Source: Fusibacillus kribbianus (lineage in GTDB: Bacteria; Bacillota; Clostridia; Lachnospirales; Lachnospiraceae). Taken from it: a stretch of 64,000 nucleotides of DNA. The stretch covers positions 124,001-188,000 of the forward strand of contig NZ_JASGBQ010000002.1 in NCBI RefSeq assembly GCF_030053595.1, read 5' to 3'. The stretch's first letter is position 1. Every line of letters begins with the position of its first letter. Both the position numbers and the translations under genes were made by a program. Below are positions 7,174-14,892 of this stretch, piece after piece. The notes below the pieces were generated by a model. The model was given only the letters and a program-made list of their open reading frames with translations. It was not told the origin of the DNA and made no database searches.

Positions 7174-9254
7174 TCACGCTTTCTGCTCCGTACTGTCTTT
7201 TTATAAAATCCCTCTGCCCGGCTGCAGCACTGCCGAATCTGGGCACTGTTGCCGAGCCGCATCACATTCTCCGTCCGTCTGACGATAAAATCCTTTAGCT
7301 TCTGCATATATTCTTCGCCGGTAATGGTTCCTTCCGCCACATAGGTAAGGCCCTTTTCCCAGCTGGCTGTCAGATCCGGATTCAGAAGAGGCCGGATCGA
7401 CATGTAAACCGTATCGTAGATCACCTCACCGAGAAGGGTGGGCGTGATCACCTGAGTCTTTTTGTTTAAGGCCAGATATTTAATGTTTACAAGCTTTTTT
7501 AAGATTTCTGCCCTGGTTGCACTGGTCCCGATGCCGCTTCCCTTGATCTGGGCCCGCAGTTCCTCGTCTTCAATGAGCTGTCCGGCATTTTCCATGGCAA
7601 GGATCATGGTTCCGGAGGTGTACCGCTTGGGCGGTGAGGTCTCTCCCTCTCTGATGTTCAGCGCCTCCACAGGCAGCCGCTGCCCCCTGGACAGCCGCTT
7701 CATGGCTTCTAAAAACTCCGGATCGTTGATATCGGCCTCCGGACTTTTCCCATCCTTCCCGGCTTCCTCTCCCGCTCCGTCGCCGTCCTCACTGTCAGCT
7801 GCGCTTCCCGTACTATCTTTTCTGGCGCCGTTACTTTTCCTATAGCCGGTCACCGCCAGATAGCCCTCCTCCAGAAGTACGCGAAAGCCGGCGAAGAAAT
7901 GCTCATCCCCGATAAGAAGCTCCAGGCCAAATTTCTGATACACCGCCGGCGGATAAAAGATGCTTAAAAAGCGGCGGACAATCACCTCATAAACCTTCAC
8001 CGACACGCCGGAAAGCCCCTTCAATGCCCCGATGCCCTGGCCGGTGGGAATGATGGCGTAATGATCCGTGATCTGCTTATCATTCACATATTTTGTCCTG
8101 CTGATCCCCTTGTAGCTTCCGCTCTCCAGAATGTGGGCGGCAAAGCCCGACACGCCGGGAATCGCTTTCAGGCCCTGAATATTTTTATAGATCTCCTTTG
8201 CCACTGCCGTGGAAAGGACTCTGGCATCCGTTCTCGGGTAAGTGACCAGCTTTTTCTCGTAAAGTTCCTGCACCACCTTGAGGGTCTCATCAGGACTCAG
8301 TTTGAATCTTCTGGAGCAGGTGTTCTGAAGCTCCGCCAGATTGAACAAAAGCGGCGGGTTCTTCTTTTCCTTTTTCTTTTCCAGAGATATAAGCTCTGCC
8401 GACAGAGGTTTCTTCTCCGAAAGGCGGCTGATCATCTCCTCCGCCTTTTCCCGTTCCAGAAATCCGTTATCTTTATATAACGCAGGAGTTCCGTAGTAAC
8501 GGCTCCCGGGCACAGCCCTCCACTCTGCGTCAAAGCTTCTTCCCTCACAGGTCACGGAAGCCAGCACCCGGTAAAAGGGCGTTTTCACAAATTCACGGAT
8601 CTCCCGTTCCCTTCGGACAACCATGCCAAGGACACAGGTCATGACCCGTCCCACGCTGACAACCGTTCTGTCCGACTTCATGCAGCCCGAGATCACGTTT
8701 CCGTATTTTAAGGTGAGAAGCCTGGAGAAATTGATTCCCATAAGATAATCTTCCTTGGCCCGCAGATAGGCGGACTCCGCCAGATTATCATAATCGCTCA
8801 GATCCCTGGCTGTGCGGATCCCCTTTAAGATCTCCTCCTCGGTCTGAGAATCGATCCAGACCCGAAGCCGTTTCTTCCCCCGGACTCCGGCCATCTGCTC
8901 CACCAGACGGTAGATGTATTCTCCTTCCCTCCCCGAGTCGGTGCAGACGTAAATCGTCTCCACATCCTCCCGGTTTAGGAGTCCCTTCACGGTCTGGAAC
9001 TGCTTCTTCACATTTCCGATGACCTCATATTTAAAATGTTCAGGAATAAACGGCAGAGTGTCCATACTCCACCGTTTGTATTTGCTGTCGTATGCTTCCG
9101 GATAGCTCATGGTCACCAGGTGGCCGACGCACCAGGTCACGATGGTATCCTCCGATTCCAGATAGCCGTCATGTCGTTTTCCGCCCACCTTGAGAGCCTT
9201 TGCAAACTCCTGGGCAACACTGGGCTTTTCTGCAATGTAAAGTGCCTTTCCCAT
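7170..9254 (-). CDS. topB: DNA topoisomerase III (type IA)
   Basis: About 694 residues. The Toprim domain begins at the N-terminus (KALYIAEKPSVAQEFAKAL) and includes TDSGREGEYIYRLV. The active-site tyrosine lies in KKLVTYPRTDARVL, and the SGIGTSATRAEILKKLV motif follows. A low-complexity acidic insert rich in Asp, Glu and Gly interrupts the C-terminal half (around the codons at 7700-7840). There is no zinc-ribbon C-terminus. The start at 9254 is preceded by GGAGGA; a longer in-frame extension to 9356 lacks a ribosome binding site and would overlap the dinB promoter. The enzyme decatenates replication intermediates. Confidence 0.93.
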   Translation of the reverse strand: MGKALYIAEKPSVAQEFAKALKVGGKRHDGYLESEDTIVTWCVGHLVTMSYPEAYDSKYKRWSMDTLPFIPEHFKYEVIGNVKKQFQTVKGLLNREDVETIYVCTDSGREGEYIYRLVEQMAGVRGKKRLRVWIDSQTEEEILKGIRTARDLSDYDNLAESAYLRAKEDYLMGINFSRLLTLKYGNVISGCMKSDRTVVSVGRVMTCVLGMVVRREREIREFVKTPFYRVLASVTCEGRSFDAEWRAVPGSRYYGTPALYKDNGFLEREKAEEMISRLSEKKPLSAELISLEKKKEKKNPPLLFNLAELQNTCSRRFKLSPDETLKVVQELYEKKLVTYPRTDARVLSTAVAKEIYKNIQGLKAIPGVSGFAAHILESGSYKGISRTKYVNDKQITDHYAIIPTGQGIGALKGLSGVSVKVYEVIVRRFLSIFYPPAVYQKFGLELLIGDEHFFAGFRVLLEEGYLAVTGYRKSNGARKDSTGSAADSEDGDGAGEEAGKDGKSPEADINDPEFLEAMKRLSRGQRLPVEALNIREGETSPPKRYTSGTMILAMENAGQLIEDEELRAQIKGSGIGTSATRAEILKKLVNIKYLALNKKTQVITPTLLGEVIYDTVYMSIRPLLNPDLTASWEKGLTYVAEGTITGEEYMQKLKDFIVRRTENVMRLGNSAQIRQCCSRAEGFYKKTVRSRKRE

Positions 9255-9326
9255 AAATAAGCTTCCTCCGATGGACTCTATCATAACACAGGTAAGGGCA
9301 ATGCACAAGAAAGAAAAATATTTTTC

Positions 9327-9340
9327 AGAACATATGTTTG
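9327..9340 (+). promoter_or_regulatory. LexA (SOS) box of dinB
   Basis: AGAACATATGTTTG matches the Firmicutes LexA consensus CGAACRNRYGTTYG at all but the first base. Its right end overlaps the -35 hexamer at 9338-9343, as expected for repression by LexA. The downstream gene is a Y-family polymerase, a classic SOS target. Confidence 0.8.
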
Positions 9341-9366
9341 ATTTTCGGAAGATCATATGTTATAAT
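9338..9366 (+). promoter_or_regulatory. SigA promoter of dinB
   Basis: -35 TTGATT (9338-9343), a 17-bp spacer and -10 TATAAT (9361-9366). The dinB ATG follows 44 bp later behind AAAGGAG. Confidence 0.8.
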
Positions 9367-9410
9367 AGATAAACAAAAGTTTGCTGTTGATCCTGTGAAA
9401 GGAGCTTCCT

Positions 9411-10640
9411 ATGTCCCATCGTCCCCTGATCTTTCATATTGATGTCAATTCCGCCTATTTAAGCTGGACCGCCGTCCATAAACTGCAGAACGGCTGCGGG
9501 GAAGATATCCGTCTCATCGCCTCTGCCATTGGCGGAAACCGGGAAAAGCGCCACGGTATCATTTTAGCCAAGTCTCCTCTGGCAAAATCCTTCGGCGTCC
9601 GAACCGGGGAGCCGGTGGTCTCTGCCCTAAAAAAATGCCCGGATCTTGTACTCTTTCCGCCGGATTTTGAATTATATGACAAAAATTCAAGAGCCTTTCT
9701 GGAAATTCTCAAACGCTACAGCCCTCATGTGGAGCAGTTTTCCATTGATGAGGCTTTTATGGATATGACAGGAACAGAGCTTCTGTACGGAAGTCCGACA
9801 GAGGCCGCCTGTTCTGTCCAGAAAACCATTTATGAAGAGCTCGGCTTCACCGTCAATGTGGGCATTTCCGAAAACCGGTTTCTCGCCAAAATGGCCAGCG
9901 ATTTTGAAAAGCCAAATAAGATCCACACGCTCTTTCCTGACGAGATCCCTGCCAAAATGTGGCCGCTCGATATCAGTGAGCTTTTCATGGTAGGCCGCTC
10001 AGCAGAAAACTCTCTTCGGAATCTCGGTATCCACACCATTGGACAGCTGGCAGCCAGCAATCCTGCCACGATCCGTGCTCATCTGAAAAAGCACGGAGAA
10101 ATGCTGCACCGGTATGCCAACGGCATCGACGACGGCCAGCTTTTTTCTCACATAGCCAAAGACAAGGAAGTAGGAAATTCCACCACGATTCCCTACGATG
10201 TGGAATCGGCCGAGACTGCCAAAAATATTCTTCTGTCCCTGTGCGAAACCGTATGTACCAGACTCCGCCACGACGGTCTCAGAGCCTCCTGCATCTCAGT
10301 CCGGATCACAGACTGCAATTTTGTAAGCCATACCCATCAGCGGATACTCCCCGTCCTTACCAATGTGACCGGAGAGCTGTTCTGCGCCGTCTCCTCCCTC
10401 TTTGATGAGATGTGGGACGGCACACCCATCCGTCTTCTCGGTATTCAGACCAGCAAACTGGCAGAACAGTCCTACCGTCAGTATAATCTGTTTGATTCGG
10501 AAAAATATGACAGACTGGAAAAGCTGGATTCCGCCATTGATCAGATCCGCAAACGCTACGGCGAAGACTCCGTCAAACGGGCCAGCTTTTTAAACAGTGA
10601 AACTTATCACATGATCGGAGGAAGCTCCAAGAAATTATAA
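9411..10640 (+). CDS. dinB: DNA polymerase IV, Y family
   Basis: A 409-residue translesion polymerase. The palm begins HIDVNSAYLSW, with the first catalytic Asp and a Tyr-type steric gate. The second metal-binding cluster is FSIDEAFMDMT. The HhH/thumb follows (LFMVGRSAENSLRNLGIHTIG) and then the little-finger domain. Near the C-terminus QYNLF at about residues 357-361 fits the sliding-clamp binding motif QxxLF. It acts at stalled replication forks. The gene is a single plus-strand unit between topB and sigG, with its own LexA-regulated promoter and a strong terminator. The start codon is supported by AAAGGAG 8 bp upstream. Confidence 0.93.
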   Translation: MSHRPLIFHIDVNSAYLSWTAVHKLQNGCGEDIRLIASAIGGNREKRHGIILAKSPLAKSFGVRTGEPVVSALKKCPDLVLFPPDFELYDKNSRAFLEILKRYSPHVEQFSIDEAFMDMTGTELLYGSPTEAACSVQKTIYEELGFTVNVGISENRFLAKMASDFEKPNKIHTLFPDEIPAKMWPLDISELFMVGRSAENSLRNLGIHTIGQLAASNPATIRAHLKKHGEMLHRYANGIDDGQLFSHIAKDKEVGNSTTIPYDVESAETAKNILLSLCETVCTRLRHDGLRASCISVRITDCNFVSHTHQRILPVLTNVTGELFCAVSSLFDEMWDGTPIRLLGIQTSKLAEQSYRQYNLFDSEKYDRLEKLDSAIDQIRKRYGEDSVKRASFLNSETYHMIGGSSKKL

Positions 10641-10642
10641 AA

Positions 10643-10669
10643 CGGAAGATTCCCGAACCGAATCTTCCG
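10643..10669. terminator. Convergent terminator between dinB and sigG
   Basis: A perfect 10-bp stem, CGGAAGATTC/GAATCTTCCG, with a 7-base loop lies between the ends of dinB (plus) and sigG (minus). It can serve both. T-runs are short, so efficiency is uncertain. Confidence 0.75.
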
Positions 10670-10680
10670 CTTACTCTTAT

Positions 10681-11463
10681 TTATGAGCTTAAATAATTCC
10701 TCATGCTGCGCAGTGCATTTTTTTCCAGGCGGCTGACCTGGGCCTGGGATATGGCAATTTCCTTTGCCACCTCCATCTGGGTCTTGCCTTCGAAAAAACG
10801 AAGCTCAATGATATGACGTTCCCGCTCCGGAAGACGCTTCAGAGCTTCACTTAAGGAAATCTGTTCCACCCACCGCTCTTCCTTATTTTTCTTGTCGCTG
10901 ATCTGATCCATGACATACAGCGTATCACCGCCATCGGTGTAGATGGGCTCATAAAGGCTCACAGGGCTTTGGATGGCATCCAGTGCATAGACGATCTCCT
11001 CCCTGGTCATCCCCACCTCGTCTGCGATTTCCATAATGTTGGGTTCCTTGGAGTTCTGCTTCATCAGGGCTTCCCTCGCATAAATCGCCTTATAGGCCGT
11101 ATCTCTGAGAGAACGGCTGACACGGATTGAGCTTCCCGAATCCCTGAGATACCTTCGGACCTCCCCGACAATCATCGGTACGGCATACGTGGAAAATTTC
11201 ACCATTTTATCCGTCTGAAAATTGTCAATTGCCTTGATCAGGCCGATACAGCCGATCTGAAATAAATCGTCAATATTCTCATTGTTGCCGGAAAACCGCT
11301 GAATGACGCTTAACACCAGTCGGAGATTTCCCTTGATGTACCGCTCTCTGGCCTCCCGGTCCCCGTTCTTAATCTTCTCCCAGAGTTCTTCTTTCTCCTC
11401 TGAGTTTAAGAGAGGGAGCCGGGAAGTATTGACTCCACAGATTTCCACCTTGTATACAGCCAT
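10681..11463 (-). CDS. sigG: RNA polymerase sigma factor SigG, late forespore
   Basis: A 260-residue sigma-70 family protein. The N-terminus KVEICGVNTSRLPLLNSEE is characteristic of SigG and carries the segment contacted by anti-sigma SpoIIAB/CsfB in relatives. Region 2 is DDLFQIGCIGLIKAIDNFQ and YAVPMIVGEVRRYLRD, region 3 follows SIRVSRSLRD, and region 4 ends AISQAQVSRLEKNALRSMR. SigG directs forespore genes after engulfment, and its activity depends on the SpoIIIA channel encoded later in this window. It is separated from sigE by a lipoprotein gene. A perfect 22-bp palindrome stands just before its ribosome binding site. Confidence 0.96.
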   Translation of the reverse strand: MAVYKVEICGVNTSRLPLLNSEEKEELWEKIKNGDREARERYIKGNLRLVLSVIQRFSGNNENIDDLFQIGCIGLIKAIDNFQTDKMVKFSTYAVPMIVGEVRRYLRDSGSSIRVSRSLRDTAYKAIYAREALMKQNSKEPNIMEIADEVGMTREEIVYALDAIQSPVSLYEPIYTDGGDTLYVMDQISDKKNKEERWVEQISLSEALKRLPERERHIIELRFFEGKTQMEVAKEIAISQAQVSRLEKNALRSMRNYLSS

Positions 11464-11479
11464 ACCGTTACCTCCGCAT

Positions 11480-11501
11480 CATCATTCTATATAGAATGAT
11501 G
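11480..11501. promoter_or_regulatory. Perfect 22-bp palindrome before the sigG ribosome binding site
   Basis: Half-site CATCATTCTAT is followed directly by its reverse complement, 17 bp upstream of the sigG ATG and just before GGAGG. In RNA it would form a hairpin beside the ribosome binding site. In DNA it could be an operator. It contains CATTCTA, which resembles a SigG -10 (CATnnTA), on each strand, with a GTATA about 21 bp upstream of the minus-strand copy. That spacing is longer than the usual 17-18. Confidence 0.55.
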
Positions 11502-11561
11502 CACGGATTCCGGTGGATTTATACGGAGAGTTTTTCGTAAAAAAAAGGAAAAATTTCCAGC

Positions 11562-12257
11562 TTATCTGGACATATTCACAACCTTGTCGTCCAGGCCTTC
11601 CATCTGCTCATCGCTGATCACATACACATTATTGTCTTTATCGTAATCGAGCGTGATATCGACTTTGATCTTGCTTGCGTAAGTCACAGGGGACAGTTTT
11701 CCCTCCAGCGCTGTCACTACGGCTTCGCCATAGGCTTCCTCATATTCTTCATTGGTAAGGTTGTCAAATTCGCCGTTCTTTGCCCGAAGATTAAAGGCAT
11801 CCACTGCCGACCGGAAGGGCTCCTTAATGGTCCCGAAGAAATCGATGGGCTCAATTTCCACCGATACCGTATAGGTATCTCCGTCCCGGATCACATCCAC
11901 CGCCTGATATTTCGCCTGACTGTAAACAGTTTTTGCCATCCCGATGACCCGTTCAGTCAGTGCCACGCTGACCACATCCTGTTTGATGGAGAAAGCATCC
12001 TCCATCTCCAGAGCAAAATCCTGGACATTGGCCTCATAGATCTTTTGCGCCTCCGCCTCCGCAGAACCGGTGATCTCCATATATTGGTCATATTTCCCGA
12101 GATAATTGGCATCCATAATACTGATGACATAGGCCTGATAGGCATCCTTTCCGCTTGTGCTGCCGCTCGTTCCTGAGCCGCAGCCGGCCAATCCCAATAT
12201 CAAACACAATGCAGACAGCACGGCTGCTGCACGTCTGTACTTTGTAAGCATCTTCAT
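11562..12257 (-). CDS. Lipoprotein, DUF5105-like, between sigE and sigG
   Basis: About 231 residues. A signal peptide with lipobox (LCLILGLAGC, lipidated Cys at 26) is followed by a Gly/Ser linker and an acidic domain rich in alpha and beta segments. The overall pattern resembles the DUF5105/DUF4878-type lipoproteins of Clostridia, which have no defined function. The start at 12257 is chosen because AGGAGG lies 10 bp upstream and the signal peptide then starts normally; a 23-residue extension to 12326 would overlap sigE. It may share the sporulation operon or have its own promoter. A role in sporulation is suggested only by position. Confidence 0.75.
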   Translation of the reverse strand: MKMLTKYRRAAAVLSALCLILGLAGCGSGTSGSTSGKDAYQAYVISIMDANYLGKYDQYMEITGSAEAEAQKIYEANVQDFALEMEDAFSIKQDVVSVALTERVIGMAKTVYSQAKYQAVDVIRDGDTYTVSVEIEPIDFFGTIKEPFRSAVDAFNLRAKNGEFDNLTNEEYEEAYGEAVVTALEGKLSPVTYASKIKVDITLDYDKDNNVYVISDEQMEGLDDKVVNMSR

Positions 12258-12309
12258 AGCAAACGGTTTCCTCCTGAAAATAGTAATTACAAACAGTAGT
12301 TTACCACAT

Positions 12310-13050
12310 TTATTCAAACCGCACAATTTCTTTTTTCAGCTGATGAATGATCTTCTTCTCCAGTCTGGAAATATAGGACTGGGAAATTCCCATTAAATCA
12401 GCCACCTCCTTCTGGGTCATCTCGCTCCCGTCCTCCCGGTCAATGCCAAATCTCAGACAGACGATCCTCCGTTCCCGCTCCGAAAGCTTTCCGATAGCCA
12501 GCTTCAGAAGAGATTTTTCCACCTCGTCCTCAATCCCTCTGGAAATCACATCCTCCTCCGTTCCCAGTATGTCGGAGAGCAAAAGCTCATTGCCGTCCCA
12601 ATCCACGTTTAAGGGCTCATCAATGGAAATCTCAAGCCTTGTCTTGCTGTTCCGCCTGAGATACATCAGAATTTCGTTTTCGATACATCGGGATGCATAG
12701 GTGGCCAGCTTGATATTCTTTTCACTGTTAAAGGTATTGATCGCCTTGATCAGGCCGATGGTTCCAATGGAGATCAGATCCTCCACCCCCACACCGGTAT
12801 TGTCAAATTTTTTTGCTATGTAAACGACCAGCCTCAGATTATGCTCGATCAGAGCGGCTCTCGCCTCCTTCTCCTCCGGTGTTCCCAGCCTGGCGATCAT
12901 CACTGCCTCTGTTTCCGGTGAAAACGGTGCCGGAAGGACATCGCTGCCCCCGATGTAATGGACTTCGTTTTTCTTTGAAAACAGAAGACTCCTCATGCTG
13001 GTGATGAATTTGAGCTGAAACCTGCTTGGAACTGCTACTCTGACGACCAT
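12310..13050 (-). CDS. sigE: RNA polymerase sigma factor SigE, early mother cell (pro-form)
   Basis: A 246-residue protein made as an inactive precursor. About 31 N-terminal residues form the pro-sequence, and the conserved junction [15 protein letters not shown] marks the processing site cut by SpoIIGA. Region 2 is [19 protein letters not shown] and [19 protein letters not shown]. Region 4 ends [19 protein letters not shown]. The ribosome binding site AGAGGAGG precedes the ATG. The pro-sequence begins [14 protein letters not shown], more basic and less hydrophobic at the very start than in Bacillus. The coding region is overlapped by the extended spoIIGA frame for about 210 bp. Confidence 0.96.
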   Translation of the reverse strand: MVVRVAVPSRFQLKFITSMRSLLFSKKNEVHYIGGSDVLPAPFSPETEAVMIARLGTPEEKEARAALIEHNLRLVVYIAKKFDNTGVGVEDLISIGTIGLIKAINTFNSEKNIKLATYASRCIENEILMYLRRNSKTRLEISIDEPLNVDWDGNELLLSDILGTEEDVISRGIEDEVEKSLLKLAIGKLSERERRIVCLRFGIDREDGSEMTQKEVADLMGISQSYISRLEKKIIHQLKKEIVRFE

Positions 13051-13939
13051 ATTTTTTCCTCCTCTTCCCTGAAGATGCTGTCACATCGGTAAACTCGTGA
13101 TGCAGAATCAACTGATAGCTTCCGTCTGAGGAAAGGCTTCCTTCCCTGAGGGCAATCACCAGAGGGCCGTCGATCTTCGTGACCGTTTCCCCCTGCAGGA
13201 TAATTTCCATGAAATCCAGCCGTTTTCCCTTAAGAAATCCTTCTCCTCCCACACTGCGGTAGGGAATCAGAAAGAATCCTGTATCCTCCTCCGGTTCCGG
13301 AAAAAGCTCCCTGAGGGCTTCCTTTTCCCCGACAGACACCGGCAGGCCGGTAGCCGGCTCATAAAGGCGGTTTCCCGTATCCAAAAGGGCCGTTACCGTG
13401 ATCCTTTTCTCTCCCCGTACCAGATGCACCTGTACAAGATTTTCCCGACTTCTGATTCCGGCAGAAAAAAAGAGAAGCAGCTCTTTTCCTGCAAAAAAAG
13501 AAGCAGCAGCCAATAGGAGGAGCACAGACAGCCCTCCTCCCTGTGCACTCCTGCCTGTCAGAAGCTCTCTCATCACATATCCTGCACCGGTATGGAAATA
13601 CAGCTGATTCAAAAAACCCCCGATGAATATGGATACAACAGCCAGCATAAGGGACGCACGGAAGAGTTCTGCCGCCCTGCGCCGTCCAAAGGCGATCCGG
13701 CACATGGCGGGGCCAATCCCCAGATAGGTGAGAAGAAGCTCACCCCATCGAGGAAGCGGCCAGGCACGGAAACAGAACGGAAGCAGAATCAGAAGACAGC
13801 TCCAAAGTCCTCCCACTGCGGCTCCCGATACGATCCAAAGTCCTTTCCTCCGGTATCTTAAGCAGATCCCCGTCAGCCATAAGAGTCCCATATTCATCCA
13901 AACATTTACTGCAAACAGCACGTCTATGTATAAATTCAT
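12839..13939 (-). CDS. spoIIGA: Sporulation sigma-E factor processing peptidase
   Basis: An integral membrane aspartic protease that activates pro-SigE. The N-terminal 155 residues contain about five hydrophobic helices. The cytosolic domain has the catalytic [12 protein letters not shown] (Asp at about 187), and two chains are needed per active site. The family usually ends soon after the motif corresponding to YQLILHH, but here the frame runs on for about 85 residues, some 70 of them over sigE. A +1 shift just after LILHH would meet a TGA within about 12 bp, so a frameshift or stop loss is possible. The start is taken as the ATG at 13939, with GTG at 13945 as the alternative. Neither has a clear ribosome binding site, and both lie only a few bases from the predicted transcription start. 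Confidence 0.88.
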   Translation of the reverse strand: MNLYIDVLFAVNVWMNMGLLWLTGICLRYRRKGLWIVSGAAVGGLWSCLLILLPFCFRAWPLPRWGELLLTYLGIGPAMCRIAFGRRRAAELFRASLMLAVVSIFIGGFLNQLYFHTGAGYVMRELLTGRSAQGGGLSVLLLLAAASFFAGKELLLFFSAGIRSRENLVQVHLVRGEKRITVTALLDTGNRLYEPATGLPVSVGEKEALRELFPEPEEDTGFFLIPYRSVGGEGFLKGKRLDFMEIILQGETVTKIDGPLVIALREGSLSSDGSYQLILHHEFTDVTASSGKRRKKYGRQSSSSKQVSAQIHHQHEESSVFKEKRSPLHRGQRCPSGTVFTGNRGSDDRQAGNTGGEGGESRSDRA

Positions 13940-13952
13940 TTTCACAGGGGTT

Positions 13953-13985
13953 ATTATAGAGGATTCCTTCTGCGGAATCTGTCAA
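13953..13985 (-). promoter_or_regulatory. Spo0A-type promoter of spoIIGA-sigE with long spacer
   Basis: Minus-strand -35 TTGACA (13985-13980) and -10 TATAAT (13958-13953) are separated by 21 bp. The B. subtilis spoIIG promoter has the same oddity (22 bp) and needs phosphorylated Spo0A. The sequence TTTGACA overlapping the -35, and TTGCGAA further upstream (about 14028-14022), each differ from the 0A box (TGNCGAA or its complement) by one base. Confidence 0.65.
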
Positions 13986-14033
13986 AAGAAAGGAGCGAAA
14001 AGCCATTTTTCATCGACTGTTTTCGCAATGAAA

Positions 14034-14075
14034 CGGTATGTACCGATTGACATTTACAATCGCTTCCTCCATAAT
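14034..14075 (+). promoter_or_regulatory. Promoter of the AraC-family gene with adjacent inverted repeat
   Basis: -35 TTGACA (14047-14052), 17 bp and -10 CATAAT (14070-14075). Immediately upstream, CGGTA-TG-TACCG (14034-14045) is a short perfect inverted repeat that could be an operator. Confidence 0.6.
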
Positions 14076-14109
14076 CAGAATAAGAAAAAGACTTGGAAAA
14101 GGAGACGCC

Positions 14110-14889
14110 ATGGATCCCTCACTCATTGATCAGATTTATCACTGTGAGCCTTCCCTTAAATTCTGTGAGCTCTTTGACGGGCTCTCTTCTCTGTGGGATT
14201 ATTCGCTTCATCGCCATCCCTACACCGAGCTGATCTATCGAAAGGAAGGCTTTGGAAAGACCGAGCTTTTGGACGGTTCCCAGAATTTCACCTTCTTTGA
14301 CACCATCCTTTACCCGGTCAACTGCTGGCATCAGGACCGGTTTCAGGCATCTCCCGAAAATGTAGCCTACTGCTTCTGGGTAGAACTGCCGCAGCTTAAT
14401 CTGGAGCATCCGATTCAGGTCCAGGATCATGACGGGAAGCTGGGCAGCCTCTTTTCCATGATCCATGAGGAATATCATAAATCCAGCTGCTGTACAAAAC
14501 AGCTGTCTCTTCTGCTGCGTGTTCTCCTCATCGAACTGATCCGGATGAGTGAGGCTGCGCCTCCTACCAATATGGAACGGATCATCCAATATCTGAACCT
14601 TCATATGACTGAAACGATCAGCCTGGATACTCTCTCCTCCCTGTTTTTCATCAGCCGCTCTACCCTGACCAAACAGTTTAAAAAAGAAACCGGAAAGACT
14701 GTCGTGGAATACCTCAATATGCTCCGCATAGAAAAGGCCAAGCTTCTTCTGATCACCACACAAAAAACAATGGAGGAGGTAGCCTATGCACTGGGCTACA
14801 ACTCCCCCAAATATTTTTTCCGTCTTTTTAAAGCCATAACAGGCATGACACCCGCCGGTTTCCGATCATCTGTGACGGAACAGCGCTGA
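14110..14889 (+). CDS. AraC-family transcriptional regulator
   Basis: A 259-residue regulator. The N-terminal half (about 1-150) is a cupin-type sensing domain with LHRHPYTELIYRKEGFG and DTILYPVNCWHQDR. The C-terminal 100 residues carry two helix-turn-helix units: ETISLDTLSSLFFISRSTLTKQFKKETG, then MEEVAYALGYNSPKYFFRLFKAITGMTPAGFR. ATG 14110 has AAGGAGA 6 bp upstream, which decides the start over an in-frame ATG at 14038 lying upstream of the mapped promoter. It converges on the ROK/GH4 pair and ends 3 bp from it. Control of that sugar operon is plausible but not shown. Confidence 0.9.
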   Translation: MDPSLIDQIYHCEPSLKFCELFDGLSSLWDYSLHRHPYTELIYRKEGFGKTELLDGSQNFTFFDTILYPVNCWHQDRFQASPENVAYCFWVELPQLNLEHPIQVQDHDGKLGSLFSMIHEEYHKSSCCTKQLSLLLRVLLIELIRMSEAAPPTNMERIIQYLNLHMTETISLDTLSSLFFISRSTLTKQFKKETGKTVVEYLNMLRIEKAKLLLITTQKTMEEVAYALGYNSPKYFFRLFKAITGMTPAGFRSSVTEQR

Positions 14890-14892
14890 GGA

